Below, in pieces: positions 52,551-61,840 of a stretch of 64,000 bases of DNA. The stretch's first letter is position 1. Each line of letters opens with the position of its first letter. Source of the stretch: Streptomyces sp. MH60 (GTDB lineage: Bacteria; Actinomycetota; Actinomycetes; Streptomycetales; Streptomycetaceae); the NCBI RefSeq assembly GCF_002939385.1, contig NZ_MULI01000018.1, positions 50,285 to 114,284 on the forward strand, given 5' to 3'. Below the pieces are notes generated by a model. It ran no database searches. It was not told the origin of the DNA and saw only the letters and a list, made by a program, of their open reading frames with translations. Position numbers and translations under genes: made by a program.

Positions 52551-54697
52551 CCACCGCCACGACCGGCCGTACGGCGCACAGGGGCGTCGTCGGCACCTCG
52601 CACACCCGCGTCGAGGGCCGCGACAAGGTCACCGGGGCGGCCCGCTACGCGGGCGAGATCCCCTTCGCCGACCTCGCGCACGGCTGGCTGGTGCTGTCCA
52701 CCGTCGCCCGCGGCCGCGTCCGCGCGATCGACACCGAGCCCGTCCTCGCCATGCCCGGCGTACTGGCCGTCCTGCACCACGGCAACGCCCCGCGTGTCGA
52801 CACCGACTACATCGGCCTGCTGGGCATCCCGCCGGACCCCACCGCCGCGGTCTTCCAGCAGGACCGGGTGCACCACGTGGGCTGGCCGGTCGCCCTCGTC
52901 GTCGCCGAGACGCCCGAACAGGCCCGGGAGGCCGCCGAGGCCCTCGTCGTCGCCTACGACGAGGAACCGCACGACACCGCCCTCACCACCGGCCACCCGG
53001 GTGCCCACCCGGCCGGCGGAGTCATGCCCGGCGAGACCGCCAAGGGCGACCTGGAGGCCGGCCTCGCCGCCTCCGCCGTCGTGGTGGACGAGGAGTACAC
53101 CACTCCCGAAGAGCACCACAGCATGATGGAGCCGCACGCCGCCACCGCCCTGTGGGACGGCGGCCGGCTGGAGGTCGTCGACTCCAACCAGGGCACCACC
53201 TGGATCCAGGGCGAACTGGCGAACATGTTCTCCCTCGACGCCTCCGCTGTGCGAGTGCGTTCCGAGCACATCGGCGGCGGCTTCGGCAGCAAGGGACTGC
53301 GCGCCCACCAGGTCGCCGCCGTGATGGCCGCCACCGAACTGCAGCGGCCGGTGCGCGTGGTCATGACGAGGCGCCAGATGTTCTCGCTGGCCGGCTACCG
53401 CAGCCCCACCCTCCAGCGCGTGCGGCTCGGCGCCGACGCCGACGGCCGGCTGCGCGCCCTGGAGCACCGCTCGCTGAACCAGACCTCCACGGTCTACGAG
53501 TTCGTCGAGCCCAGCGCGGGCGTGGCCCGGGTGATGTACGACGCCGACGCCCACCACACGGCCAATGAGGTCACGCCGCTCGACGTGCCGTCGCCGACCT
53601 TCATGCGCGCGCCGGGCGAGGCGCCGGGGTCCTTCGCCATCGAGTCCGCCCTCGACGAACTCGCCGAGCGCAGCGGCATCGACCCCATCGCACTGCGCCT
53701 GCGCAACGAACCCGAGGTCGGCCCGGTCTCCGGTCTGCCCTTCAGCAGCCGCAACCTGGAAGCCTGCTTCCGCGAAGGAGCCCGGCGGTTCGGCTGGGGC
53801 GAGCGCGATCCGCGCCCCGGGACGCGCCGGGAGGGGCGCTGGCTGCTTGGCACGGGCACGGCCGCCGCCTCCTTCCACGCGGGTGCCGGTCCCTCCACGG
53901 CCGTCGTCACCGCGCAGGCCGACGGCGGCTTCACCGTGCGGATCGCCGCCGCCGACATCGGCACCGGGGCCCGTACGGCGCTCACCCTCGTCGCCGCCGA
54001 CGCCCTGGAGGTCGCGCCCGACCGGGTCCGGGTCCGGATCGGGGACAGCGACTTCGGCCCCGCGATGATCGCGGGCGGCTCGATGGGTACCCGTTCCTGG
54101 GCCTGGGCGATCCGGCTGGCGGCCCGCGAACTGCGGGAGCGGCTGGCCCTCGGCACGACGATCCCGCCGGAGGGCATCACCGTACGGTCCGACACCACCG
54201 AGGCCCTCGGCGCCCTCGCCCAGAAGGAGCGGCACTCCTTCGGCGCGCAGTTCGCCGAGGTCGCCGTGGACACCGCCACCGGTGAGGTGCGGGTGCGCCG
54301 CATGCTCGGCATCTTCGCGGCCGGCCGAATCGTCAACCCGCTCACCGCCCGCAACCAGCTCGTCGGCGGCATGGTCTGGGGCATCTCCATGGCGCTGCAC
54401 GAGGAGGCGGTCCGGGACCGGACGAGCGGCGCCCTCTACGCCCCCGACCTCGCCGGGTACCACGTGGCCACCAACGCCGACGTGGGCGACATCCAGGCCG
54501 ACTGGGTGGACGACCCCGACCCGGACGACCCGGTGGGCATCAAGGGCGTCGGCGAGATCGGCATCGTGGGCGCCGCGGCGGCCGTCGCCAACGCCGTCTG
54601 GCACGCGACCGGCGTACGCCACCGCAGCCTGCCGATCCGGCCGGACCGGGTGCTGTCGGCGGGGGTGCCCGCAGCAGGGGGCGGCCCGCATGCTTGA
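52547..54697 (+). CDS. paoC: Molybdenum hydroxylase, molybdopterin subunit (PaoC/XdhA-like)
   Basis: The 716-residue protein matches the xanthine dehydrogenase large-subunit family. VEGRDKVTGAARYAGEIP starts the protein, EHIGGGFGSKGLRAHQ is a Mo-cofactor contact, FMRAPGEAPGSFAIES another, and the C-terminal GVGEIGIVGAAAAVANAV contains the catalytic Glu. In PaoC the reaction is aldehyde oxidation to acids; this family also has purine hydroxylases, so the substrate is open. The gene overlaps its upstream and downstream neighbours, confirming the operon. Confidence 0.93.
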   Translation: MTTATTGRTAHRGVVGTSHTRVEGRDKVTGAARYAGEIPFADLAHGWLVLSTVARGRVRAIDTEPVLAMPGVLAVLHHGNAPRVDTDYIGLLGIPPDPTAAVFQQDRVHHVGWPVALVVAETPEQAREAAEALVVAYDEEPHDTALTTGHPGAHPAGGVMPGETAKGDLEAGLAASAVVVDEEYTTPEEHHSMMEPHAATALWDGGRLEVVDSNQGTTWIQGELANMFSLDASAVRVRSEHIGGGFGSKGLRAHQVAAVMAATELQRPVRVVMTRRQMFSLAGYRSPTLQRVRLGADADGRLRALEHRSLNQTSTVYEFVEPSAGVARVMYDADAHHTANEVTPLDVPSPTFMRAPGEAPGSFAIESALDELAERSGIDPIALRLRNEPEVGPVSGLPFSSRNLEACFREGARRFGWGERDPRPGTRREGRWLLGTGTAAASFHAGAGPSTAVVTAQADGGFTVRIAAADIGTGARTALTLVAADALEVAPDRVRVRIGDSDFGPAMIAGGSMGTRSWAWAIRLAARELRERLALGTTIPPEGITVRSDTTEALGALAQKERHSFGAQFAEVAVDTATGEVRVRRMLGIFAAGRIVNPLTARNQLVGGMVWGISMALHEEAVRDRTSGALYAPDLAGYHVATNADVGDIQADWVDDPDPDDPVGIKGVGEIGIVGAAAAVANAVWHATGVRHRSLPIRPDRVLSAGVPAAGGGPHA

Positions 54698-55826
54698 CAT
54701 CGCCGACGAGCTGGACCGCTGGCTCGCGCAAGGGCGGGAGTTCGCCGTCGCCAGTGTCGTCTCCGTCGGCGGCAGCGCACCGCGCGGGCCCGGCGCGGCC
54801 CTCGCCGTCGACCGCGACGGCACGGTGATCGGCTCGGTCTCCGGCGGCTGTGTGGAGGGCGCGGTGTACGAGCTGTGCACCGAGGCCCTGGACAGCGGCG
54901 AGAGCGTGCGCAGACGGTTCGGCTACAGCGACGAGGACGCCTTCGCGGTCGGGCTGACCTGCGGCGGGGAGATCGATGTGCTGGTCACGCCGGTCGGCGC
55001 GGACGCACCGTCGCGCGAGGTGTTCCGGGCGGTGCTCTCGACCGCCGCCCGGGGCGGGACCGTGGCCCTCGCCCGGGTCGTCCGGGGCCCGGCCGAGCTC
55101 CTGGGCCGGGCGCTGCTGGTCCGTCCCGACGGCACCCACGAGGGCGGTCTCGGCGGCCATCCCGGCCTGGACCGCACCGCGGCCGCCGAGGCCGGGGCCC
55201 TGCTGGACGCCGGACGCACCGGCACGGTCGGACTCTCGGAGGACGGCTCGCACTGCCCCGGCGGGCTCACCCTCCTCGTCGAGTCCAGCGTGCCGCCGCC
55301 ACGCATGATCGTCTTCGGCGCGGTCGACTTCGCCGCGGCGCTGGTGCGGGCCGGGAAGTTCCTCGGGCATCACGTCACCGTGTGCGACGCCCGGCCGGTC
55401 TTCGCCACGCGGGCCCGCTTCCCGGAGGCCGACGAGGTCGTCGTCGACTGGCCGCACCGCTATCTGCGGCAGACCCGGACCGACGAACGCACGGTGCTGT
55501 GCGTGCTCACCCACGACGCCAAGTTCGACGTGCCGCTGCTGACCGAGGCCCTGCGCCGGCCGGTCGCGTTCGTCGGCGCCATGGGCTCGCGCCGCACTCA
55601 CGAGGACCGCGACCGGCGGCTGCGGGAAGCGGGCCTGACCGAGGACGAGCTGTCCGGGCTGCGCTCACCGATCGGCCTGGATCTCGGCGCGCGCACCCCG
55701 GAGGAGACGGCCCTGTCCATCGCGGCGGAGATCGTCGCGGCCCGCCGCGGCGGAACGGGCGTACCCCTGACGGGCGGTTCGGCACCGATCCACCGGGAGC
55801 GGGAGGTGACGGGAGCGGCTGCCTGA
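54690..55826 (+). CDS. XdhC/PaoD family molybdenum-cofactor insertion chaperone
   Basis: The 378-residue protein starts ATG 54690 inside the end of the molybdopterin-subunit gene (8-base overlap) and has the XdhC N-terminus FAVASVVSVGGSAPRGPGAALAVDRDGTVIGSVSGGCVEGAVYE, a GLTCGGEIDVLVTP block and a C-terminal Rossmann-like part with VAFVGAMGSRRTHEDRDRRLREAG. The Rossmann Gly motif reads VFGAVDFAAAL. This chaperone sulfurates and inserts the molybdenum cofactor into the partner enzyme. Confidence 0.92.
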   Translation: MLDIADELDRWLAQGREFAVASVVSVGGSAPRGPGAALAVDRDGTVIGSVSGGCVEGAVYELCTEALDSGESVRRRFGYSDEDAFAVGLTCGGEIDVLVTPVGADAPSREVFRAVLSTAARGGTVALARVVRGPAELLGRALLVRPDGTHEGGLGGHPGLDRTAAAEAGALLDAGRTGTVGLSEDGSHCPGGLTLLVESSVPPPRMIVFGAVDFAAALVRAGKFLGHHVTVCDARPVFATRARFPEADEVVVDWPHRYLRQTRTDERTVLCVLTHDAKFDVPLLTEALRRPVAFVGAMGSRRTHEDRDRRLREAGLTEDELSGLRSPIGLDLGARTPEETALSIAAEIVAARRGGTGVPLTGGSAPIHREREVTGAAA

Positions 55827-55836
55827 GGGGCGCGGA

Positions 55837-55851
55837 CCGGCCCACTGCCGG
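55837..55851. terminator. Short hairpin between convergent operon ends
   Basis: CCGGC (55837-55841) pairs with GCCGG (55847-55851) around CCACT, just after the XdhC-like gene and before the convergent GH15 gene. The stem is short, so confidence is low. Confidence 0.3.
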
Positions 55852-55903
55852 ACCGGTGGACCCCGGACAGGCTCGAGAACGGGCCGGACGGACGCCTGGA
55901 GAC

Positions 55904-57682
55904 TCAGGGCAGGGTCGACTCGTCGGCCAGGCGGACCGCGCATTCCAGCATCATCGCGTGCACGAAGGCCTGCGGGAGGTTGCCGCGGAGCTGGCGCTGG
56001 CGCACGTCGTACTCCTCGGCGAACAGCCCGGGCGGTCCGCAGGCCGCCCGGGTGCGCTCGAACCAGCGGAAGGCGCCGACCCGGTCGCCGACCCGGTGCG
56101 TGGCGAGCGCCATCGCGAAGCCGCAGAGCAGGAACGCGCCCTCGGCCTCGCCGAGCGGCATCCCGGAGTGCTCGAAGCGGTACAGGTACCCGTCCTCGGC
56201 CAGTCGGGACTCCACGTACGTGCGGGTGGCGGCGTCACCGTCGCCGTCCCCGAACGCGCAGCCGCGGGCCATCGGCACCAGCAGCGCGGCCTCCGGCCCG
56301 TCGTCGTCCTCGGCCCGCCGCCAGCGGCCGTCGGTGCGCAGGCAGCGGCGCCGGGTCTCCCGCAGCACCGTGTCCGAGAGGTCGGCGCACCGGTGCCCCG
56401 CGGCCCCGGGCAGCACCTCCGCCATCCGCCGCAGACCGCACACCACGCTCAGCCGGGAGTGGGTCCACCACCGGTTCTCCAGCTCCCACAGGCCGGCTTC
56501 CGGCTTCAGCCACTGCCGCTCGATGACGTCCACGGCGACGGCCGCGGCCCGTTCCGCCTCGTCGGTCAGCCGGTCGTGCGCGGCGGCCGCGGCGAACAAC
56601 TGGAGCGCCTCGCCGAAGGTGTCCAGCTGGAACTGCGCCCCCGCGTCGTTGCCGACGTGGTCGTTGCCACCGGGGTAGCCGGGCAGTCGCAGGGAGCGTT
56701 CCTCACCGACCGGCCGCCCGTCGACTGTGTAGGCGGGGCGCACCCCGTCGCCGTCCGCGAGAATGCGCTCGGCGACGAAGCGCACGGCGTCGTCGACCAG
56801 GGGATGCGGTCCGTGTGCGGCGACCGCGAGGCCGGCGTAGCACTGGTCGCGCAGCCAGGCGTAGCGGTAGTCGTAGTTGCGCCCGCTGTTGGCCCGTTCC
56901 GGCAGGGACGTGGTCGCGGCGGCGACCATCCCGCCGGAGACGCTGGTCAGCCCGCGCAGCACGGCGTACGCGTGCCGGGCGTCGCGGGGCGCGATCAGCC
57001 GCGAGCAGTCCGGTACGGCCTGCTCCCACTCCCGTTGCGTCGCCCGCCACAGCGCGTCGGCGTCGAGCGGTCCGGACTCCGGCCCCTCGGACAGTTCCAG
57101 CACGAGGTCGTGCGTCTCGCCCTCGCGCAGCCGGAACTCGCCGCACAGTCCCGCCCCGTCCTGCCACACCGCGTCCGGTGCCCCGGCGAGCCGCATCCGC
57201 AGCCCCTTCGTCCCGGCCGTCCACACGCCGCCCTCCTGCCGGGGGTCCCGCATCCGGACGCCCCCGAAGCCGGGCCTCGGGTCCAGGTCCAGGCGCAGCC
57301 GCGCCTCGCCCCGCTCCACCCGCATGCGGCGCAGCAGTACGAGCCGGTCCGTGCGGGTCGGCAGGGCCAGCGCCTCCCGGCACTCGATCACGCAGCCGGC
57401 GGTCACCCACCGGCTGATCCGGATCAGCGTGCCCTCCTCGTAGGAGCCGCCCCAGACGTGCCAGGGGTCCGCCGGCTCCACCGTGAAGTGCCCGGCCCCG
57501 CCGATCAGCGCCGAGAACACCGCGTCGTCGTGCCACCGCGGGGCGCACAGCCACACGATCCGGCCCCGGGGGTCCAGGACGGCCCCCCGCTCACCGTCGG
57601 CGAGTACCGCGTACTCGCGCAGCGCCCAGGGTGGGCACGACGTGTCCGGTTCCGGCGTGCGCCGATCGTCGCTGTCCTTCAT
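55904..57682 (-). CDS. Glycoside hydrolase family 15 protein (trehalase/glucoamylase-like)
   Basis: The 592-residue protein has an N-terminal beta-rich domain (YAVLADGERGAVLDPRGRIVWLCAP...) and a GH15 (alpha/alpha)6 barrel with SGRNYDYRYAWLRDQCYAG, the characteristic arginine/aspartate motif, and GLWELENRWWTHSRL, whose Glu is the catalytic acid. The second catalytic Glu is likely in the C-terminal region of FAEEYDVRQRQLRGNLPQAFVHAMM. The closest actinobacterial family members act on trehalose or alpha-glucans. It has no signal peptide, so is cytosolic. ATG 57682 has only a weak ribosome binding site; GTG and ATG starts upstream were considered less likely. The polysaccharide deacetylase is 10 bases upstream. 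Confidence 0.9.
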   Translation of the reverse strand: MKDSDDRRTPEPDTSCPPWALREYAVLADGERGAVLDPRGRIVWLCAPRWHDDAVFSALIGGAGHFTVEPADPWHVWGGSYEEGTLIRISRWVTAGCVIECREALALPTRTDRLVLLRRMRVERGEARLRLDLDPRPGFGGVRMRDPRQEGGVWTAGTKGLRMRLAGAPDAVWQDGAGLCGEFRLREGETHDLVLELSEGPESGPLDADALWRATQREWEQAVPDCSRLIAPRDARHAYAVLRGLTSVSGGMVAAATTSLPERANSGRNYDYRYAWLRDQCYAGLAVAAHGPHPLVDDAVRFVAERILADGDGVRPAYTVDGRPVGEERSLRLPGYPGGNDHVGNDAGAQFQLDTFGEALQLFAAAAAHDRLTDEAERAAAVAVDVIERQWLKPEAGLWELENRWWTHSRLSVVCGLRRMAEVLPGAAGHRCADLSDTVLRETRRRCLRTDGRWRRAEDDDGPEAALLVPMARGCAFGDGDGDAATRTYVESRLAEDGYLYRFEHSGMPLGEAEGAFLLCGFAMALATHRVGDRVGAFRWFERTRAACGPPGLFAEEYDVRQRQLRGNLPQAFVHAMMLECAVRLADESTLP

Positions 57683-57692
57683 GACGCTACGG

Positions 57693-58523
57693 CTATCCCG
57701 GCGCCGATGACCGAAACGACGCCGTCCCGGTGGTCCCGGCGGTCCCCGCACGCACTCCGGTTTCCGTGGCCACGGAGGTCACCGGGGCCCCGCACGTCCC
57801 GTGCTCGCCCAGGGGGCCCACCGTCAGCCCCGCCTCGCGGCAGTCGCGCACGATGCCCGGCAGCGCGCCGAGCGCTGCCCGCCAGCTGCCCGGAGCGGAG
57901 GCGTGGTCGGTGTCGTGGAGGAGGATCGTGCCACCCCCGCGCAGGTCCGCCGCCACGGTCGCGCGTACCGAGGCGGGCGTGGCGTCGTGCCGCCAGTCCT
58001 TGCCCCACGCGGTCCACAGCACGGGCCGCAGCCCGGCCCGGCGGGCGGCCGCCCAGCGACCGGAGGTGAGGATGCCGTAGGGCGGCCGGTACCAGCGCGG
58101 AACACCGCCGGCCACCTCGGCCACCACCCGGACGGCACGCCGCAACTCACGCGCGTCCCGCACCGGCGACGGCCACCAGGGGCGGTCGTGCGTCCAGCCG
58201 TGGACGGCGAGTTCGTGTCCGCGCCGGACCAGCTCACGGGCCGGCGCGGGGTGGCGCGCGACGTTCTCGCCCAGGACGAAGAACGTGGCCCGCACCCCGA
58301 GTTCGTCCAGTACGTCGAGGAACCGCGGCGTGGACACCGGGTCGGGACCGTCGTCGAAGGTGAGCGCGACATGACCGGGGCGGCCCCGGCCGGCCAGACC
58401 GGGGAACCGGCGGCGGCGCAGTTCCGGCAGCCAGGTCGCGGCCGGACCGATGTGGGCCAGCGCGGCGGCGAGGACCGGGGCGACGGCGTACACCGCCCGT
58501 CCGGCGCGAAACCCATGATGCAT
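57693..58523 (-). CDS. Polysaccharide deacetylase family protein (NodB fold)
   Basis: The 276-residue protein has a hydrophobic N-terminal segment (VYAVAPVLAAALAHIG) that may be an anchor or signal, and the NodB motif HVALTFDDGPDP with Asp57 and Asp58, then ELAVHGWTHDRP with His108 and His112, the metal-binding residues. ILLHDTDHA is the last motif. It deacetylates N-acetylated carbohydrate. ATG 58523 has GGAGG eight bases ahead. Its stop is 10 bases from the GH15 start, so the two probably share a transcript. Confidence 0.92.
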   Translation of the reverse strand: MHHGFRAGRAVYAVAPVLAAALAHIGPAATWLPELRRRRFPGLAGRGRPGHVALTFDDGPDPVSTPRFLDVLDELGVRATFFVLGENVARHPAPARELVRRGHELAVHGWTHDRPWWPSPVRDARELRRAVRVVAEVAGGVPRWYRPPYGILTSGRWAAARRAGLRPVLWTAWGKDWRHDATPASVRATVAADLRGGGTILLHDTDHASAPGSWRAALGALPGIVRDCREAGLTVGPLGEHGTCGAPVTSVATETGVRAGTAGTTGTASFRSSAPG

Positions 58524-58627
58524 CCGTGGTGCCTCCGGTCTGTTCCCCGCGCTTCGTCCCGAGTCGTGCGGACCGCGTTCCGTTCCGGGGCGCCCGGTCC
58601 CGGTCCGTGCCGCTCCGTCCGCTCCGT

Positions 58628-59536
58628 TCACCGCTTCACCGCCCGCCCGGGGCCGTCCCGCGCCGCCGGGGCCGTGTCCCAGGCGCCGTGCACCGACGGT
58701 GCCCTGGCCAGTCCGACGCTGCCGAGGCCGATCAGCGCCACGCCGATCAGTTCGGGCAGCACCCGCACCCCGAGCAGGATCTCCTCGCCGAACAGGGCCC
58801 AGCCCAGCGCGACGCTGGTCAGCGCGTCGCCGAGGGTCAGGGCCGGCTGCGAGGCGGCCAGGGTCCCCGCCCGCAGGGCGCTCTGCAGCAGCAGGAAACT
58901 GGCCACCCCCACCACCGCGGTGGCGTACGGCGGCCACTGGGTCAGCACCTCGCCCACCCCCTGGGGGAGCCGTCCGGTCAGTTCCTTGAGCAGCGCCGCC
59001 GTACCGCCGAACCCCACCGCGGACGCCGATCCGAACAGCGCCGCGCGGGGCGCGCCGTGCACCAGGCTGCCGACCGAGGCGAGGACCGTCATCAGGAGGA
59101 ACAGCGCCAGCCCCGCCCAGATCCATCGGCCCGCGGTGGCGGTGTCGTGACCGGCCGACGGAGCGGCGGAGCCCAGGAACAGCGCCAGCCCCACGGCCAG
59201 GGCGACGAACGCCAACCACGTCCGCGTGTCCGGGCGCCGGTGGAAGACCGCACTGCCGACGACCAGTGTGAACAGCAGTTCGGTGGCCATCAGCGGCTGG
59301 ACGACGGCCAGACTGCCCACCGCCAGCGCGGCCGCCTGGAGCACCGTCGTCAGCGCGAGCAGCGCCGCCCCGCCGACCCAGTACCGGTCCCGCACCAGCC
59401 GCAGCAGCGAGCGCACCACCGTGTGCCTGGCCCCCGCCCGGTCCTCGTCCTGCGCCGCGGCCCGGCGCTGCAACACCGACGCCGCAGCGTTGGACAGCGC
59501 CGCGAACAGGGCGAGGACGACGGTGAGGACACTCAC
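58628..59536 (-). CDS. DMT-superfamily (EamA-like) membrane transporter
   Basis: The 302-residue protein has about nine hydrophobic helices arranged as a DMT-like transporter, with LTVVLALFAALSNAAASVLQ at the start, VVQPLMATELLFTLVVGSAVF in the first half, and LRAGTLAASQPALTLGDALTSVALGWALFGEEI in the second, the repeated EamA motif. GTG 59536 has GGGAG upstream. It is 16 bases from the end of the SDR gene on the same strand. Substrate unknown. Such families export amino acids or nucleotides or act as flippases. Confidence 0.82.
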   Translation of the reverse strand: MSVLTVVLALFAALSNAAASVLQRRAAAQDEDRAGARHTVVRSLLRLVRDRYWVGGAALLALTTVLQAAALAVGSLAVVQPLMATELLFTLVVGSAVFHRRPDTRTWLAFVALAVGLALFLGSAAPSAGHDTATAGRWIWAGLALFLLMTVLASVGSLVHGAPRAALFGSASAVGFGGTAALLKELTGRLPQGVGEVLTQWPPYATAVVGVASFLLLQSALRAGTLAASQPALTLGDALTSVALGWALFGEEILLGVRVLPELIGVALIGLGSVGLARAPSVHGAWDTAPAARDGPGRAVKR

Positions 59537-59552
59537 CGCGACGCGCTCCCGG

Positions 59553-60407
59553 TCATCCGAACCGTGCGGCCAGCCGCCGGTACAGCCCCGGAGCCGCGCC
59601 CCGCACCCGGCACGGCAGGCGCAGCCACGAGGGCACGTACACCTCGTCCCGGCCCCGTAGCACCGCGCTCCGCACCGCGTCGGCCACGCGCTCGGGAGGC
59701 ACCGGACGCGGCCTGGAGCGCCGGTAGGGAGCGCCCCGGCGCTCGAAGAACGGAGTGTCGACGACGCCCGGCACCACGTGGGTGACCCCCACGCCGGTGC
59801 CCCGCAACTCGTAGCGCAGCGAGTCCGCGAAGGCGCCGATCGCGGCCTTGGCGGCGGAGTACACGGCCTCGTCGCGCACCGCGACACTGCCCGCCAGCGA
59901 TCCGATGAGCACCACCCGTCCCGAACCCGCCGCCACCATCCCCGGCAGCAGCAGCCGCACCAGCCGCAGCGTGGCCAGCACGTTGATGTCGAGCACCTCG
60001 TCGATGGTGTGCGGCGGCATGTCCAGGAACTCCCCGGCCCAGCCCACCCCGGCCCCGGCCACCAGCAGGTCCACCCGGCCCGCCGTGGCCAGCGTGAAGT
60101 CGGTGAGCTGCCGGTCGGCGCCGGGGAGGGTGAGGTCGGCGGCGAACGCGGTGGCCGACGCGTCGTCGGCGACCTGGCGCAGCCGCACCGGGTCACGTCC
60201 GGTGAGCACCAGCCGCCAGCCGTCCTCGTCACCCAGCCGACGGGCCACGGCCGCGCCGATGCCGGAGGACGCCCCCGTCACGAGCGCCGTGCGGGTCCGC
60301 GTGTCCCGGACCCCGACGGGCTCCCGCGGGGGCCTCGCGTGGTCCGCGTCGGGTGCGACGACCTGCGGTCCGGGGACGGACCGGGGACGGGAGAACGCAT
60401 GGACCAT
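59553..60407 (-). CDS. Short-chain dehydrogenase/reductase (SDR)
   Basis: The 284-residue protein has the classic SDR features: TGASSGIGAAVARRLG (cofactor motif TGxxxGIG) after a 30-residue leader, LLVAGAGVGW (the NNAG-equivalent motif), RVVLIGSLAGSV (Ser), AVYSAAKAAIGAF with active YxxxK and VTHVVPGVVDTPFF. It belongs to the family that reduces carbonyls with NAD(P)H. ATG 60407 has AAGGTGG close upstream. Longer upstream starts exist but add Arg-rich non-homologous residues. Confidence 0.9.
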   Translation of the reverse strand: MVHAFSRPRSVPGPQVVAPDADHARPPREPVGVRDTRTRTALVTGASSGIGAAVARRLGDEDGWRLVLTGRDPVRLRQVADDASATAFAADLTLPGADRQLTDFTLATAGRVDLLVAGAGVGWAGEFLDMPPHTIDEVLDINVLATLRLVRLLLPGMVAAGSGRVVLIGSLAGSVAVRDEAVYSAAKAAIGAFADSLRYELRGTGVGVTHVVPGVVDTPFFERRGAPYRRSRPRPVPPERVADAVRSAVLRGRDEVYVPSWLRLPCRVRGAAPGLYRRLAARFG

Positions 60408-60570
60408 GGGGACCACCTTGGCTCGGGGCGGGCACCGCGAAGCGTCCGACCGTGCGGTCGGGCTCCGGCGTCCGGCCGGACGGGCGGTCACGGAGTATCC
60501 CCCAGGGACCGCCCGAAACGCCCGCTTGCGCGGTGGTTTGGAAGTGGCGGCACCGGCAACTTGGTCCGCC

Positions 60571-61746
60571 GTGCATCCTCGCAGCTCATCAGCGCCCCGC
60601 CGCCCCGGTGCCCCGCGCGGTCCGCGGGACGGCAGACGTCTGCTGGTGATCAGCGCGAGCATGGGCGCCGGTCACGACACGGTCGCCGCCGAACTGGTCC
60701 GGCGGGCCCGGGAGGGCGGCGACACCGCCAGGGTCGTCGACGTCCTCGCCCTCCTGCCGTACGGCCTGGGCACGGCCCTCAGGTGCTTCTACCGCGGGTC
60801 CGTACGGCACTTCCCGTGGGTGTACGCCGCCCTGTACCGCCTCTTCCTGCGGGCCGGCGCGGGACGCCGACCGAGCGGGACGCCCCTGGCCCGGCTCGCC
60901 GGGAGCAGGCTGCGCGAGCTGGCGGAGCGCACGGGCGCCGACGTGGTCGTGCCCGTCTTCCACCTGGGCGCCCAGCTGACCGGCCACCTCCGGGACCGGG
61001 GGCTGCTGTCCGTGCCCAGCGTCGTCCTCGTGATCGACTTCGAGCCGCACCGGCAGTGGCTGCACCCCGGCAACGACCACTGCCTGTGCCTCACCGAGGA
61101 GGCGGCGCGCGAGGTGCGGGAGGCCACCGGAAGGCCCGCGGCGACCTGCGGCCCCGTAGTGGCGCCGGAGTTCGCGGCCGAGGACGTCCCGGGTGCGGCC
61201 CAGTGGCGGGAGACCTTCGAACGGCTCGGCTCCGGGCGGCCCGCCGTGGTGCTGTCCGCCGGTGCCTGGGGCGTCGGCTCCCACCTGGACGCCACCGTCC
61301 GGCTCCTGGCCGGCCACGGCTATCTGCCGGTCGTGCTCTGCGGCGACAACCAGCGGCTGCGCCGCACACTGTCCGGCACACCCGGCGTCCTCGCCCTGGG
61401 CTGGGTGACGGACATGCCGGGCCTGCTGCACGCCGCCCGTGCCCTGATCGACAACGCGGCCGGCCAGACCGCCGTACAGGCGCTCGCGGCCGGGCTGCCG
61501 GTCGTCGGCCACCGCCCCATACCCGGCCACGGCGCGGACGGCGTACAGCGGATGGCCGCGCTCGGGGTGTCCGAGGTCGCCGAGGACGCCGACGCGCTGC
61601 TGGACGCGCTGCGGCGGCTCACCGCACCGGGCCGGGACCGGCGGCGGCGGATCGCCGCCGGACGCGCGCTGTTCACCGAGACCGCGGACGCCCTGACCCT
61701 GGTGACCGACGCCGCCGACGCCGCGCGTGCGGGCGCACGACGGTGA
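60571..61746 (+). CDS. MGDG-synthase-like glycosyltransferase (GT28-type)
   Basis: The 391-residue protein shows the MGDG synthase/diacylglycerol glucosyltransferase pattern: LLVISASMGAGHDTVAAELVRRA (the GAGH motif), the mid-protein region VPVFHLGAQLTGHLRDRGL and LSAGAWGVGSHLDATVRLLAG, and the C-terminal nucleotide-sugar motif NAAGQTAVQALAAGLPVVGHRPIPGHG. It would transfer a sugar to a lipid acceptor at the membrane. GTG 60571 is proposed with modest evidence; GTG 60544 is the other option. The gene is divergent from the SDR gene and followed by the DUF2267 gene. Confidence 0.87.
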   Translation: MHPRSSSAPRRPGAPRGPRDGRRLLVISASMGAGHDTVAAELVRRAREGGDTARVVDVLALLPYGLGTALRCFYRGSVRHFPWVYAALYRLFLRAGAGRRPSGTPLARLAGSRLRELAERTGADVVVPVFHLGAQLTGHLRDRGLLSVPSVVLVIDFEPHRQWLHPGNDHCLCLTEEAAREVREATGRPAATCGPVVAPEFAAEDVPGAAQWRETFERLGSGRPAVVLSAGAWGVGSHLDATVRLLAGHGYLPVVLCGDNQRLRRTLSGTPGVLALGWVTDMPGLLHAARALIDNAAGQTAVQALAAGLPVVGHRPIPGHGADGVQRMAALGVSEVAEDADALLDALRRLTAPGRDRRRRIAAGRALFTETADALTLVTDAADAARAGARR

Positions 61747-61840
61747 GTGAGCGGCGCGAGAGCGTCGCGGCGCGTCCGTTTTCCCGGACCGTCACAGGGC
61801 ACCCGCCCCGGAGCGCGAACCGGCACAAGGAGGCGACGCC

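Noticed and set aside
54875..58069. 1064-codon plus-strand frame
   Set aside because: Runs through the XdhC-like gene in another frame and antisense to GH15 and the deacetylase; Arg/Gly/Pro-rich, no domain.
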